64,000 nt of DNA from positions 1,334,764-1,398,763 of the forward strand of contig OZ024789.1 of NCBI GenBank assembly GCA_964017065.1, given 5' to 3'. Positions 45,301 through 56,200 of this stretch are shown here, in pieces. The stretch is from Haliclona indistincta. Taxonomy: Eukaryota; Porifera; Demospongiae; Haplosclerida; Chalinidae. Position numbers and translations under genes: made by a program. Each line of letters begins with the position of its first letter. The first letter of the stretch is position 1. A model generated the notes under the pieces. The model saw only the letters and a list, made by a program, of their open reading frames with translations, did no database searches and had not been told where the DNA came from.

Positions 45301-48300
45301 AGTCCATCGAAGAAGCTTTTGCAGCAGGATGTTTAGCTAAATATGCGTTTGTATACATGGTAAAACCACTTTGTCACGATGCACCTGCATTTTGCTTGGG
45401 GTGCTTAGGCACTAACAATAGATTTGATGCAGACTTGGTTCTCAAGAGATGGAAGTACATAGTTCAGGAGTGCAACAAGCGAGGCATTATGGTTACTTCT
45501 TTCGGGGCTGATGGCGATTCTAGAGAACTTTGTGCCATGCAAACAACAACTCAGGTTTGCCTATCAAGCAGACAGCAAAAGGAAATGCAATACACCAAAA
45601 TCAGTACTAACAGTATCAATATTCCCACTCAATGGTCCAGTTGGTTTGCCATGCAAGCTCCGACTCATATTTCATATGTACAAGACATCGTACATCTGGG
45701 TGTAAAGCTAAAAGCTAGATTGCTCAAGCCATCAATTATATTGCCCATGGGGAAATTTCTTGCTGGTTCCCACGATCTTAGATTAGTCCAGCAATCCTTT
45801 GGAAAGGACCGGCACGCTATCCGGGAGCGGGATATTAATCATAAGGACCGGCAAAATTTTGATGCTGTTCTGCATCTAACTAGTGACGATGTACTAGATC
45901 TCCTGTCGCAAATTCCAGATGCCAAAGGCACTTTAGCTTATTTGAAAGTCATAAGGTATGCAGTTGATAGCTATCTAGATAAAAGCCTAGATTCTACCAC
46001 AAGGCTTGAAAAGATTTGGTTTGCAGTATTCTTTGTGCGCTATTGGCGTGGGTGGTTGCTAAATAATCCTAATTATACACTAGGAAACAACTTTATTACA
46101 ACAAATGCTTATGTTTGTTTGGAGCTAAATGCTCATTCCCTCACAACTTTTTTGATTACATTGAGGGACTCACCCAACTGTACAGAAGAGCAGTTTCTGC
46201 CATGGATGCTGGGATCCCAGTCTTGCGAGAAAATATTTAGAGCAGCAAGGAGTATGACTAGTTTTTTTTCAACGATGATCAATTTCAATATGCTAGGTCT
46301 ATTGCGTAGGTTACACCGATTGCATATTCAGGTTTGCTTAGAGTCTGAGTCTGCTAAAACAGGAATTAAATACCCTACTGTCGAAGCTCACAAGCTCAAA
46401 GATGGGTGCAATTCACAAGGAGGACAGGTTAAACTTATAAATAATGAAAGCATTGTCAAAGCTGTGAAGAAGGCACAGGAAGAAGCACAACGAATGGTTG
46501 AAACTCTTGGAATGGCTGAGCTGCTGAAAGAGAAAAAATGCTGGGAGTATCCACCAATCTCTACCATAAGGTTAGATGATCTAGATGGTGATGACGATGA
46601 TGACAATGAAGAAGATGAAGATGAAGTTAATGCAGAAAGTGAGATTATTCCTTACGTCCTTGAAGAGGCTAACTTGGGTAATGACCCAAGTGTCATATCA
46701 TCCGGAATTGATGACCTTGCAAATGCAGGACTAATAGATCAAAGTTTATGTAATCGCCTTACAGCTCTACAAAAGGCAGCATTTAAGCGAGTACCTAATA
46801 CAAACCTTCCGACATATGAACTTAGTGAGGATCTTCCCAAGAAATCACAACGTGCAAAGCACAAATTTAGTCCTTTTGTGGAAATCATTCATAAAGGCAA
46901 GTCTCTATTTATACACAAGACCACAGCAGTGTGGCTTATGCAAGAGGGGGAACGAATTTCATCGGACAGACTATTTAGAGTGAGGTCTAAGCAGCCATTT
47001 GCCACTCAAGTTTACAACCAACATCAATTGGATGGTGTGAAACCACTCATCTGTGCAGCAATCAACATAGGTGATCTATGTGTGTTTAGGCACTCAGAGA
47101 AGGAGTGGAGGATAGGAAGAGTTCTACAATTTTCGTACTTCCTGGAAAAAACGAAAAAAGCCAGCCAGTATAGTGGAAGCAGAGTCGATTTGTCTGGTAA
47201 TAAGGTAGATAAGATAGGAGTTTTGTGTTCATGGTATAGTGCACCATCAAGTTCGGCATCTATAGTTGATCAGACATCAAATGAAGAACCGTGTGAACTG
47301 TCACCAACAGTTTTTTCACTATTATGTTCTGATTCTACTCACAGATACTATCCAATCTCTACATACATCTGTACACTATCACTTCCATGTTTTGATTCAG
47401 TTCCTGATATTGATGATGGTAGCATTATTGCCCATCATACTGACCAGCCTCAAGCCAGATTAGCTATGCTAAAACAACTTAAACTGAATTCCAGCATACT
47501 AGTGTTCATTCAGTTTTTGTTTAACAATAAAACTTCTAATTCTAAATCTGATCCAGACACAACTGCGTCTAAATCTGATCCAGACACAACTGCGTCTAAT
47601 TCTAAATCTGATCCAGACACAACTGCGTCTAATTCTAAATCTGATCCAGACACAACTGCGTCTAATTCTAAATCTGATCTTGACACAACTGCGTCTAATT
47701 CTAAATCTGATACACCATCAAATGACCGGCAAGGTGATAATCACTGGCTAACAATAGGACGATATGTCCTGTCAGACAGTGACAAAGAGGACATATTAAA
47801 CATGCGAAGATTAAATGATCGCCATGTCAGTGTATACATGCATCTTATCAAGCAACAACATCCTCATATTTCTGGACTACAGAATACTGTTTTGCAGCAG
47901 CGACAATACCCAGCCTTAAAACGAGAAACCAAGAAAGACATGATGTTGCAGATAATACACATACAAGAATGTCACTGGGCTGCAATACGAGTACAAGAAG
48001 ATGAAGTACTGCTGTTTGACACCGCCTATACTAGCATCTCTAATACAACTGTAGATGTTATCTCAAAACTCCTTCATTATGAAACATCTAAATTCACTAT
48101 CAAGCTGATGAATGTTTCTAAGCAGGTCGGTGATTCAGATTGCGGACTTTTTGCAATAGCCATACTCACCTCCCTGGCACTTGGAAAGGACCCATTAGTA
48201 GAAGTCTACCGACAGGACATGCTAAGGGCTCACTATCTCCGTGTTTTGGAGTCTGGTACTATACAGCCATTTCCTCTTAATAATAGACCAAGACCACGCA

Positions 48301-48470
48301 AACTTATCACAAGCACTAAAAGGATCAGAGTATATTGCTATTGCAGGATGAGAAATGATGGAACCACGATGTACCAATGCAGTGGGTGTAAGAAATGGTA
48401 TCACGAAAGATGTATCAAAAGAAGAGTTAAACCTAAAGAAAAATGGTTCTGTAATTATTGTAAGAAATGA
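42309..48470 (+). CDS. Giant transposon protein: zinc finger - repeats - DDE-like core - Ulp1 protease - PHD
   Basis: A single frame of 2053 codons. Residues about 25-120 form a helical module with FLPGHRYLIEQFI. A zinc finger follows near 193-225 (FCCFC and HVAVC). Residues about 320-783 are repeats of SSDSTQSNGGLHLPL. The core (about 900-1340) has candidate catalytic acids D957 (IGEDATR), D1068 (GADGDSRE) and E1307 (SQSCEKIF), plus the conserved NFITTNAYVCLELNAHSL. An acidic stretch, a second repeat zone (about 1743-1805) and a C48 domain follow: H1889 (ECHW), D1904 (LLFDTAY), Q1939, C1945 (DSDCGLFAIA). A PHD-type finger ends it (2008-2053, CYCR...CSGC...WYHERC...CNYC). The transposon superfamily is not assigned. 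Similar uncharacterised proteins are, from memory, common in cnidarians and sponges. Confidence 0.8.
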   Translation: MEEAVVGITEESLKDKGSSSGTYTLQAQEALLAMQKRLPAYIVNCLIAAGYDTLSVISNINTSKEPGNTLQEIEDFINSEFPQDSQFLPTPNSKSCKFLPGHRYLIEQFIKDLQPVASTKLAPAKVEKKVRKPRSASKCTAEESGPGDTLDKKLSDLRRQVVKWQRKEKTDKNLKCLQERKDYEIKVNTNGATIFCCFCRQNKTLGINKGKAIISNWSRHVAVCIKKSKHREKSTLQTYFPTEKRATSTDATGCSSSAFSEASNLFALTDFELAINTDKQSDSDHSFRLTPPLEREGGPSLGKSSVLSPLLSPISHTQSGGLHQSLSYSDSTQSNGGLYLPLSSDSTQSNGGLHLPLSSSDSTQFNGGLHIPLSSDSTQSNGGLHLLPSSSDSTQSNGGLHLPLSSDSTQSNGGLHLPLSSSDSTQFNGGLHIPLSSDSTQSNGGLHLLPSSSDSTQSNGGLHLPLSSDSTQSNGGLHLPLSSDSTQSNGGLHLPLSSDSTQSNGGLHLPLSSDSTQSNGGLHSSDSTQSNSGLHLLPSSSDSTQSNGGLHLPLSSDSTQSNGGLHSSDSTQSNSGLHLLPSSSDSMQSNGGLHSSDSTQSNSGLHLLPSSSDSTQSNGGLHLPLSSDSTQSNGGLHLPLSSDSTQSNGGLHSSDSTQSNGGLHLPLSSDSTQSNGGLHSSDSTQSNGGLHLLPSSSDSTQSNGGLHLPLSSDSTQSNGGLHLPLSSDSTQSNGGLHSSDSTQSNGGLHLPLSSDSTQSNGGLHSSDSTQSNDGLHLLPNSTQSNGSTISSSTTKVCTDWSRSTRKRIALLKVGSDPKQTKMTSFFETVLHAVSEVPGLNEVIQTAQEQGGSRFKNVSCMLKELMENAEKNSQRCKHGVRHQEVVKKFATSLLIYCGPMAYRFLQTNLATAIPSLRSVQRIITRDYKTFIEGDFRFEDLLDHLNSFNAAKIVTIGEDATRIIGRVEYDSDTNKLVGFVLPCNSSGLPLCDTYIVNSFQSIEEAFAAGCLAKYAFVYMVKPLCHDAPAFCLGCLGTNNRFDADLVLKRWKYIVQECNKRGIMVTSFGADGDSRELCAMQTTTQVCLSSRQQKEMQYTKISTNSINIPTQWSSWFAMQAPTHISYVQDIVHLGVKLKARLLKPSIILPMGKFLAGSHDLRLVQQSFGKDRHAIRERDINHKDRQNFDAVLHLTSDDVLDLLSQIPDAKGTLAYLKVIRYAVDSYLDKSLDSTTRLEKIWFAVFFVRYWRGWLLNNPNYTLGNNFITTNAYVCLELNAHSLTTFLITLRDSPNCTEEQFLPWMLGSQSCEKIFRAARSMTSFFSTMINFNMLGLLRRLHRLHIQVCLESESAKTGIKYPTVEAHKLKDGCNSQGGQVKLINNESIVKAVKKAQEEAQRMVETLGMAELLKEKKCWEYPPISTIRLDDLDGDDDDDNEEDEDEVNAESEIIPYVLEEANLGNDPSVISSGIDDLANAGLIDQSLCNRLTALQKAAFKRVPNTNLPTYELSEDLPKKSQRAKHKFSPFVEIIHKGKSLFIHKTTAVWLMQEGERISSDRLFRVRSKQPFATQVYNQHQLDGVKPLICAAINIGDLCVFRHSEKEWRIGRVLQFSYFLEKTKKASQYSGSRVDLSGNKVDKIGVLCSWYSAPSSSASIVDQTSNEEPCELSPTVFSLLCSDSTHRYYPISTYICTLSLPCFDSVPDIDDGSIIAHHTDQPQARLAMLKQLKLNSSILVFIQFLFNNKTSNSKSDPDTTASKSDPDTTASNSKSDPDTTASNSKSDPDTTASNSKSDLDTTASNSKSDTPSNDRQGDNHWLTIGRYVLSDSDKEDILNMRRLNDRHVSVYMHLIKQQHPHISGLQNTVLQQRQYPALKRETKKDMMLQIIHIQECHWAAIRVQEDEVLLFDTAYTSISNTTVDVISKLLHYETSKFTIKLMNVSKQVGDSDCGLFAIAILTSLALGKDPLVEVYRQDMLRAHYLRVLESGTIQPFPLNNRPRPRKLITSTKRIRVYCYCRMRNDGTTMYQCSGCKKWYHERCIKRRVKPKEKWFCNYCKK
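43267..44660 (+). repeat. In-frame 45-bp coding minisatellite
   Basis: About 30 units around TCTGACTCTACGCAGTCC, with 27-, 45- and 48-bp variants, all multiples of three. It encodes the Ser/Asn/Gly-rich repeat. Two other frames (502 codons plus, 454 codons minus) are open only because of this. Confidence 0.95.
47535..47720 (+). repeat. In-frame 33-bp coding repeat
   Basis: Five to six copies encoding SNSKSDPDTTA between the strand-rich region and the protease domain; one copy is shortened. Confidence 0.9.
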
Positions 48471-49032
48471 ATGACATTGACATTTCAATAGCTATATCAC
48501 TTTCATTGTAAAAAAGTCATGTGCACACGACTGTTACTAGTTTAATTTTTCCTCTTGTTTACATTCCCTCATCTTCACCCATTCTCTTTTTACTCAGCTC
48601 CTTTCTCTAAAGTGGTGAAGGGAATGTAACAGTTGTGATGGTGGGGAGGAGGTAGTAGTGTGGGTAGAGGAGGTGATGATGTAGGTAGAGGGGGAGGTAG
48701 TTGCATGTGGTTGAAGAGATGGAGAAAATCTACAAAATACAATGAAGTAATTAATCTGAAATAGTGCTTAATAATTAGAGTAGTGAAAATCAGTGGCGAT
48801 CTTCGGTAACTACCTGTATGAACAGTACTTGCTCTAATGGGAAAATCATAATTATTGGAGTAACAAGCTGCATTGGATAGTTCCCTAGCACGTACACCAG
48901 AGGGAAGGAGGAGCCAGAAGAAAGCTACCTTGATGCTTACCGTGGTGTCACTGTCACATTTCCTGGCGCCGAGGGGAAACAATGTCAATCATAGACGTAG
49001 AGAAGGGATAGACGTACTGTGGACAGCGTCAC
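48471..49032. other. 3' region of second transposon
   Basis: A minus-strand 132-codon frame (48590-48988) with a proline-rich end (PPPLPTSSPPLPTLLPPP) overlaps a plus-strand 62-codon frame. Neither is recognised; both are doubtful. Confidence 0.35.
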
Positions 49033-49310
49033 GAACTCCACATAGTAGAAATCATTGGTAATCAGGCATTCAGAAATCACTGGTAGAAATCGGAAATCAC
49101 AGTAGAAATCAGAAATCACTGGTAGAAATCGGAAATCACTGGTAGAAATCAGAAATCACTGGTAGAAATCGGAAATCACTGGTAGAAATCAGAAATCACT
49201 GGTAGAAATCGGAAATCACTGGTAGAAATCAGAAATCACTGGTAGAAATCAGAAATCACTGGTAGAAATCGGAAATCACTGGTAGAAATCAGAAATCGCC
49301 CGTAAAATTG
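49033..49310. repeat. Minisatellite, right end of second transposon
   Basis: About 14 copies of GTAGAAATC(A/G)GAAATCACTG, same orientation as the left array. It ends about 170 bp before the ATG of the O-methyltransferase gene. Confidence 0.92.
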
Positions 49311-49479
49311 AAATCTCGTACGCATAACTGGACAGTGTCGGACCCCTCGGCGCGTGCAAGTGAATTAGCCACGCCTTTCTCATCGATCCCAATCCAGCAG
49401 AGCTCCCTCTAGTACAAACACTGAGCCCTCGACACTAAGAACCAGCCGCCAGCTTGACCATAAAGATACTTCTAGTAGT

Positions 49480-50597
49480 ATGGCCTCATCAAACCGGACT
49501 GTAGTTTGCCCGTCACCACTCAAACCTGCTGCAGAGAAGGCTCTTTTGACTCCCACGGAAATGGAAACGGCCATTCCTGCACTAATGGCTCTAAGCCAGG
49601 CACACTTCACCTCTCAGTGCTTGTATACAGTGGTTGTCCTCGGTGTGCCAGACGTCATTGGCTCTGGAACATTATCTGTGGCCGAGATCGTCAGCTCTCT
49701 AGGGTGCCCTGTGAATGAAGACCTACTGTTGAGACAGCTCCGAGTGGCTGCTGCCGAGGGAGTCCTGACAGAGACTGCTGGTGAACGGGGAGAGTTCATG
49801 TACAGCCTCACTGCCATGGGAAAATTGCTTCAGACAGGTGCCCCTCAACCGAGTATTGCTTGTGGTGTTAAGCACTGGTGTGAGCCTCCGATGTGGGCTG
49901 CTTGGTCCAAGCTCCCAGAAGCAACATTTCAGGAGGTGATGTCCCATTCCGTGCAGCCAATGGGTTACAACTTTTTGATTACTACAAGGCCAACCCTGTT
50001 TCTGCCAAACCCTTTAACGAATTCATGGGTATATTTACAGGAATTGAGATTCCAGCCATAGTTAATGAGTATGACTGGACTCCTTTCAAAGGCAAGACTG
50101 TCTGTGACATAGGAGGGAGCTTTGGACCAACTATGACTGCCCTCAAGGCAAAATATCCAGATATTACAACACTGAGTTTTGATCTTCCTCAAGTCATCGA
50201 TGCAATCAAAGATGCTCCTGAAGGAGTAGAGTTAGTGAAGGGAAATTTTTTCGAACACAATACTATCCCAAACTGTGACGTTGCATTCTTGAAGCACATC
50301 TTCCACGACTGGTCTGATGACGATTGTTCTAAAATCCTCTGTTCTCTTCACATGGCTCTTCCTGTGCATGCTAAGCTAGTTGTTGTTGATGCCATCATGC
50401 CAGGGGTGGGGCCTGACAATGCAACTACACTTACTCAAAAGCGTGTTAACACCTTCATGGGTGTGTTTGGAGGCAAAGAGCGAACCTTGGCAGAATGGGA
50501 GATACTCTTCTCTACAAATGGCTGGGCCATTGAAAATGTTATCAATACAACTCAAGGTGGACCTTTGTGCTCATTGATAACTGCTGCTAAAATCTGA
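49480..50597 (+). CDS. ASMT-like O-methyltransferase with one frameshift
   Basis: SAM-dependent methyltransferase of the plant-type OMT / acetylserotonin-methyltransferase family. The N-terminal dimerisation region (LSQAHFTSQCLYTVVVLGV) is in the frame of the ATG at 49480. From about 49929 the frame changes, and the SAM site VCDIGGSFG, LSFDLPQVI and the catalytic region LKHIFHDWSDDDCS continue to the stop at 50597. At the join, the SGGDVPF segment lies one base out of frame; an intron does not fit, because at most 28 bp could be removed without losing conserved sequence. One base deletion near 49927-49929, or an assembly error, is the simplest reading. Otherwise the gene is complete (about 372 codons) and intronless. 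Substrate unknown. Confidence 0.8.
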
Positions 50598-51094
50598 AAT
50601 AAGCCGTTAAAACTTACTTTGGTTATTAGTACAAGTACTTGAGAGGAGTATATTCAGTATAATAAGAAACTATAATTAATTTTTAGGAATTATGCATGAC
50701 GGAAAACACATCAATTAATTATGGTATTTGAATGCTTCTTCCTATAATTATTATTGTGCAATAATAATAGTTGCAAGATCGTACTAGTCATACTGTGTGC
50801 AGAATTCCTCAGGGTAACCAAACACTGGAAACCACGGGTAAACACCTTTTTCTTCTATGGTGCACATGATTATTATACCTGGTAGACTCAAAACAGCAAT
50901 GTCAACATTGTTGAGGTCAGGTTGACAGTATCACTATAACAGAGATCGATCTTCAGAGCTACGGTCACACTCGTGTTAGTCAATAGAGACAAAATCTTGA
51001 TATGATCATGGATCAATTCTATTAATAATAGTCAAATAACCACAAAATTATGTTGTATAGGCTGAATGCTAATCTTGTCACGGTTTATTAGCTT
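50598..51094. other. Spacer after the O-methyltransferase gene
   Basis: AT-rich; nothing recognised. Confidence 0.5.
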
Positions 51095-52089
51095 CATCAT
51101 AGCAAAACGTTACAGCAACAAAACTTGATGTTTCGACCACATGGGCCGTCATCAAAAATAACTCAAGCGCTAGTACAGTGTAGAGAAAAAAAATTTAAAG
51201 AAAAGTTTTAGGAAAAGAAAGAAAATTTAAGATTATACTAGGTGTGTGTTTGTCCAAGCGTCACTAAGTAACAGACCACAATCTAAGTTACATGTTTGAG
51301 GTGTGTAAATATAGCTTCTAAAAACTCTTCTCTTGTTATAAATCTGTTCTACTACTATAGATTTCATCAGCTGCTTCCCGGCAATGTTGTCAACAAGATT
51401 CCATGTCATTTTAGCTATGCTGTATAGCGGGTAATTTTGGTGGGAGGAAACTTTGGCGAATTTGGCGAATTTGGCGAATCGTCAAACATTCACCAAAATA
51501 AAATTCACAAAATCTGCTTTTTCTATTACAGTAATACGTGAGACATGTACTTGACTCCAAAATTAAATTCGCCAAATGCAAAATCTGGGTCATTCACCAA
51601 AATTTTGATCCTACAAAATTACCCGCTATACGGTATAGGAGAAACTACACCAGAACACAAGAGAATACAAGAACACAAGTAATACAATATGCTGTTAGAG
51701 TATGTGATAGAAATAATGGTATTGCGGTACATACATGAGACAGACAACACAGATCAGGTGGGGAAGCAGCTGAAATCTTGGAAGATGAACAGAATTGTAA
51801 CAAGAGAAGAGTTTTGGAAGCTATTTGGATTAAGAACACACCTCAAACATGTAACTTAGATTGTGGTTTGTTACTTAGTAACACATGGACAAACACACAC
51901 CTAGTACATGTACAAGTTAATCTTATTCCCTTCTTTACCTTAAATTTTCTTTCTTTTCAAAATTTTTATTTAAAAATGTTTATTTTCTTATCTACGTACA
52001 CTGTACATGCACACGTGCTTGAGTTAATTCTGAAGAAGGTCCATGTGGTCGAAACGTAATGTTTGTTGCTGTAGCATTTTGCTATGATG
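51095..52089. mobile_element. Foldback element with long inverted arms
   Basis: Outer arms start CATCATAGCAAAACG and end with the complement. Inverted similarity continues inward for about 300 bp per side with indels, e.g. CTAGGTGTGTGTTTGTCC at about 51238 against 51880-51900. The middle is occupied by a second MITE. No transposase. Confidence 0.85.
51415..51638. mobile_element. 224-bp MITE nested in the foldback element
   Basis: Ends of about 30 bp with TATAGCGGGTAATTTTG are inverted. Inside are three direct copies of TTTGGCGAA. The CGTATAGCGGG-type end is common in marine invertebrate MITEs, from memory. Confidence 0.8.
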
Positions 52090-52340
52090 ATGACCTCAAA
52101 GATTGTAAAATCTAAAAATGTCAGCTGCTGAAGGTTCAGATGATTTTCAAATCTTTTAACACCAGATTCTTTATCACACCAGACAACAACTCTTTCAGGT
52201 GATGTATGTGCACAGTAGCTGAATACTGGTTAACACAGGTATTCTCACTAGACTAAAGTATTAATGTTCCATGAAATCAGCAGAATGCAAGCAAGATGTT
52301 TGTGAGGACGTAAAATTTTAAAAGGTAAAAAAAACACAAG
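52090..52340. other. Spacer before duplication copy 2
   Basis: No ORF or repeat recognised. Its relation to sequence left of position 1 cannot be tested in this window. Confidence 0.5.
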
Positions 52341-53204
52341 TAAAATTTGTATTAGGTTTAACAGCAGTGTTGTTTAGAGAACATACTTTCTAATCTTATC
52401 GATATTATACTAGTCAGTTTCAAGCTATGTAGGCGGCAGCTTTTTCCATCGGCTGTCAATGAGATGCTTCCAGGTACTGTTACTAGCTGATTGAAGCCAT
52501 TAGCCATGTACTCAACACTTCATCAGCTAGTTTTCTTAGCTCAAATAATCCCTGCAACGGTCAGTTCAACATTCAAAATAAATTCTGCATAAAAAATTAT
52601 AGCCTTTGATCGTTACTTCATCATCGAGAGATAAAAATAATGATCTTTATGTTTTCATCATCTCATCTGGAGGAGTGGCTCCAATGAGGATCACCAGTGT
52701 TTGTTATGGTGATTTATCTATACAATGAACAATCACTCAAGTCATTTTCAATTGTTAAGATAATACTTGGAACCATAATTACCACCAGAACCGGATAAAC
52801 AGCTGGGATGCAGAAGGATCACGTGTCAGCACAACGCTATATAGCTGTAAAAGCCTTTTACACCATGGATTACTATGTTTCAAATAATTATTTTTGAGTG
52901 TACCTATTCACGTCTACTGTACATCCAGTCCATTGCTGCTGTTCTTTAATCAGTGGAATCGAGGTACTAACAATTACCTCTTCTCTCAGCCACTGCTCGT
53001 GGGAAATTCTTTGCTGCAAAATGCTGCATGGTCTTGTACCCTGACCTCCTCTATTAGGAGGTCTTGCCTGGTACATGTTTGCTCATCAAGAGAGAGCTAT
53101 AGATGTAAAAACGAGCTACATCTTCAAACAACTGTTACGTAGATTGAGACAAAAACTTGAAATCAATGAACTATGATTAGTCAATGTAAAAGAACACAAA
53201 GTTA

Positions 53205-56200
53205 CTAGTTCTTTCTGCTCTTGTCATGAATAGGTTCCCAGTCTACTCCATGTCTCTCTGCTAGTGGTACAGCTTTGTTTACTAGACCATAGCAGAATAG
53301 AGTTTCCACCACATCTTTCCATGTTAGTTTTGGTGACTGGTTGATCCACATACCCAGTATCTTCATGGTGGCTGTCTTTGCCTGCATGTGATGGTCACTA
53401 ATTATTTGTTTACAGTTGGTGAAAAGATCATCATTGTTCAAACATCTACACAGAGTAAGTGGTTCGGTGATGTGTGCTATAGGAAACTCATCAAGAAGAG
53501 CCACTTCTGAAGTGACTTGCTGAACGATAGAGCCAGAGGAGGGATGAGTAGGTGGTGTGGCTGCTTGAAGTATAGTAACAACAGAGCTAGAGGAGGACTG
53601 AGTAGGAGGTGTAGCTGCTTGTAGTACAGTAACGATAGAGCTAGAGGAGGGCTGAGTAGGAGGTGTGGCTGTTTGTAGTAATATTGCAGTGAACAGCAAA
53701 ATTATTGTGAAAGGTCATGTGCTTACCATGTTGGAAAACATGTGATGAGCCCAGGAATGCCAGGACTATAGCAATGATGATACCTACTAGCACAGCAAGA
53801 AAAGCTGCTTTGAATGTGTTGGAAAATCCTAAAAATAGATCAACAAAAAAAATAATTATAATAAATTTCTGATCAAATAAAAAAATACTTATTCACACAA
53901 GCTATTGCACAAAATTATGTGTTTCATACTCAAATTTTGTTAGAGGTGGGAAATACAAATAAATTAAACCATAGCATGAATAATTCTCTTTGATGTAACG
54001 AGCGTTAATGAATCGTGTACAGCCCGCACGCGTTTCAAGATGGCCGCCGCGTTCGAGAATCCACAAAGAAACAGCGCTCGGGCTGCTCTGCGGTCTTCCT
54101 GCGACGTAAGGTAGCCAGCTAGACATCAGGCAAGCAGCGCACTATGGTTTAAAGTAGTTATATACCTCACAGTCGGTATATAACTACTATTTAGAGTGGG
54201 TAACAAGATATTTGTGGAACCACTAGCAATTTAAATAATGCATTTTTTGACTTTAGTGACTAACCGTAAAGTTTTTCCTCAAAATATTTCCTCTACATGC
54301 ATGTTTTCCTCAAATAGAGAGGATATTCTGTATTTGTCTGTATGAAACCCAGCATGCATAGGTGCTCAATCTCAAACTCAGAAAGCCATTATACCAGCAA
54401 TGACAAGCTGTTCATGTGACTATAACTAAAATACTCAAGTTCCTGTACATCCCATTGTACTGTGACCATGCATGTGTGCACAGGGCGGCACAATTATTGT
54501 GTTTGTTCAGTGTAAACTAAAAGATACAGTACTATCCAGATGCAAGGTATACCGCGGACGGGTTCAAACTCAAATGCTATTGCTCACCACTACAGTACAC
54601 TAGCTGTCTCTATGCTTAGTAGTATCAGTGCAGTTTTCACTTGCATACTCTTTGAACAAACACTTGTTTTTGAAACACGTTTGTGAACGATCATTTGCAA
54701 TTACGTCAACCGCGTTCGTGTTTTCGTTCAAACACGTTCGTTTTACAGTCCTTTATATAAACATTGCATATGGACAGTACTGTAGAGGCCTTTGATAGAA
54801 TTAAAGGCCTGGTAACAATTGCACGCACATGTGCGAAAATGATAGTAAAGTTCAGTAATTTACTACGTAAAACAACATTAAAATTCGTTAAAAGCAGGGA
54901 AAAGCACGCTGATTGTACACGGACGACTGGTAGCACAGTGACTTTCCAAAGCCAGTGAGGAACCAAGCGAAGATGTCACTGCCTTGGGATAGACATGAAT
55001 ATAACAAAGAGCACCTAAATGTCCCTATGATCACGCGATTTGAGCGAAACTTTACGCATGCACGTGCAATTGTTACCAGGCCTTCTATCAAAGGCCTAGG
55101 AACGAGGCTAACGGTACTGTAGCATTGAATCTTGCTAACTACAGCATACATAACATTGTGGAAATCATGCTTTGTACAAAGACATTTTGAGTGTAGAGTA
55201 GATTTTGCCTTACCAGGTGGTTTAGGACGGGCATCAGTGGTAGATTGATTGGTTGTTGGCTGAGTGCTGGATGAGTCAGATGGTTGATCTGAGAAGAGAG
55301 AGAGAAACTGTAGATAAACTAAGGTATCAATTTGTATTCTTAGTACAGTACCGCTCACGAGTAAGTGGACAAACACCCGTGGGAGACTCGCAGGCAACCC
55401 AAGGGTAATTTTGTCTTGCCCGCGGAACCGTGTATCATTGATCGCGGGTACAGAGTGCATCACGCGCGGGTGCGGGTATGTACAATTGCACTTTATATAT
55501 GCGTGCGCAAGTCACACAATGACAATGTGTGTCTGCCTAGCTAGCTAGCTAGCTAATCGTGCCCAGAAGCGCTGTTACAGATCGGAGCTTCTGTTGAGGG
55601 GAGCGGGGCAGGCGAGAGTGCATGCAAGGCGTGGCAAGCTGCATGTGGGCCGCGGGTAAGTGTGGTGCGGGTACACGTTCACAGACCCGCAGACACCCCC
55701 GAGTTACGCACGGTTAGCCCGCGGGTTTGAGTACACTTACTCGTGAACGGTACTGTACAGTGCTTCTAATCTAGAGTGGCCATTTCTATTTCACCATGTT
55801 ACATAGCTAGTATTGACATCTAATCAAACTTACTACGTGCTGTGCAATTTTGCAGATTGCAAGACCAAATACACAAGATACACGAGCTACAAGACAATCT
55901 TTCCAAACAATGGCAGGATCTGGCTATTCAGTGCAAAAGAGAATTTTCTTAACTCGTAAATTTTATCTGATCTCAGCTAGTGTTGTAAAAGTAATGGGGT
56001 TTAATTTTAGTTTAGTATCTTTCTAGTTGTAATTATTATAGTTATAAAGAACATTGAGCACATCTAGTTTTAGTTATTGTGAAATATTGTTATTTTTAGT
56101 TTTAGTAAATTTCAGTCTGGTATTAGTTATAGTTCGTTATTGTTAACAATAATGAGTTGACCTTTACAAAAATATAGTTTTAGTCATCACCAGAAATAAA

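Larger units (their letters stand above)
41684..49350 (+). mobile_element. Second large DNA transposon with a 2053-codon ORF
   Basis: The 17-mer CCGAGGGGTCCGACACT at 41684-41700 is exactly inverted at 49334-49350. Inside each end lies an array of GTAGAAATCAGAAATCACTG repeats in the same orientation, next to a shared GAAATCTCGTACGC. The only gene inside encodes a transposase-like protein. I could not find a clear target duplication, so the exact ends may lie a few bases away. Confidence 0.65.
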
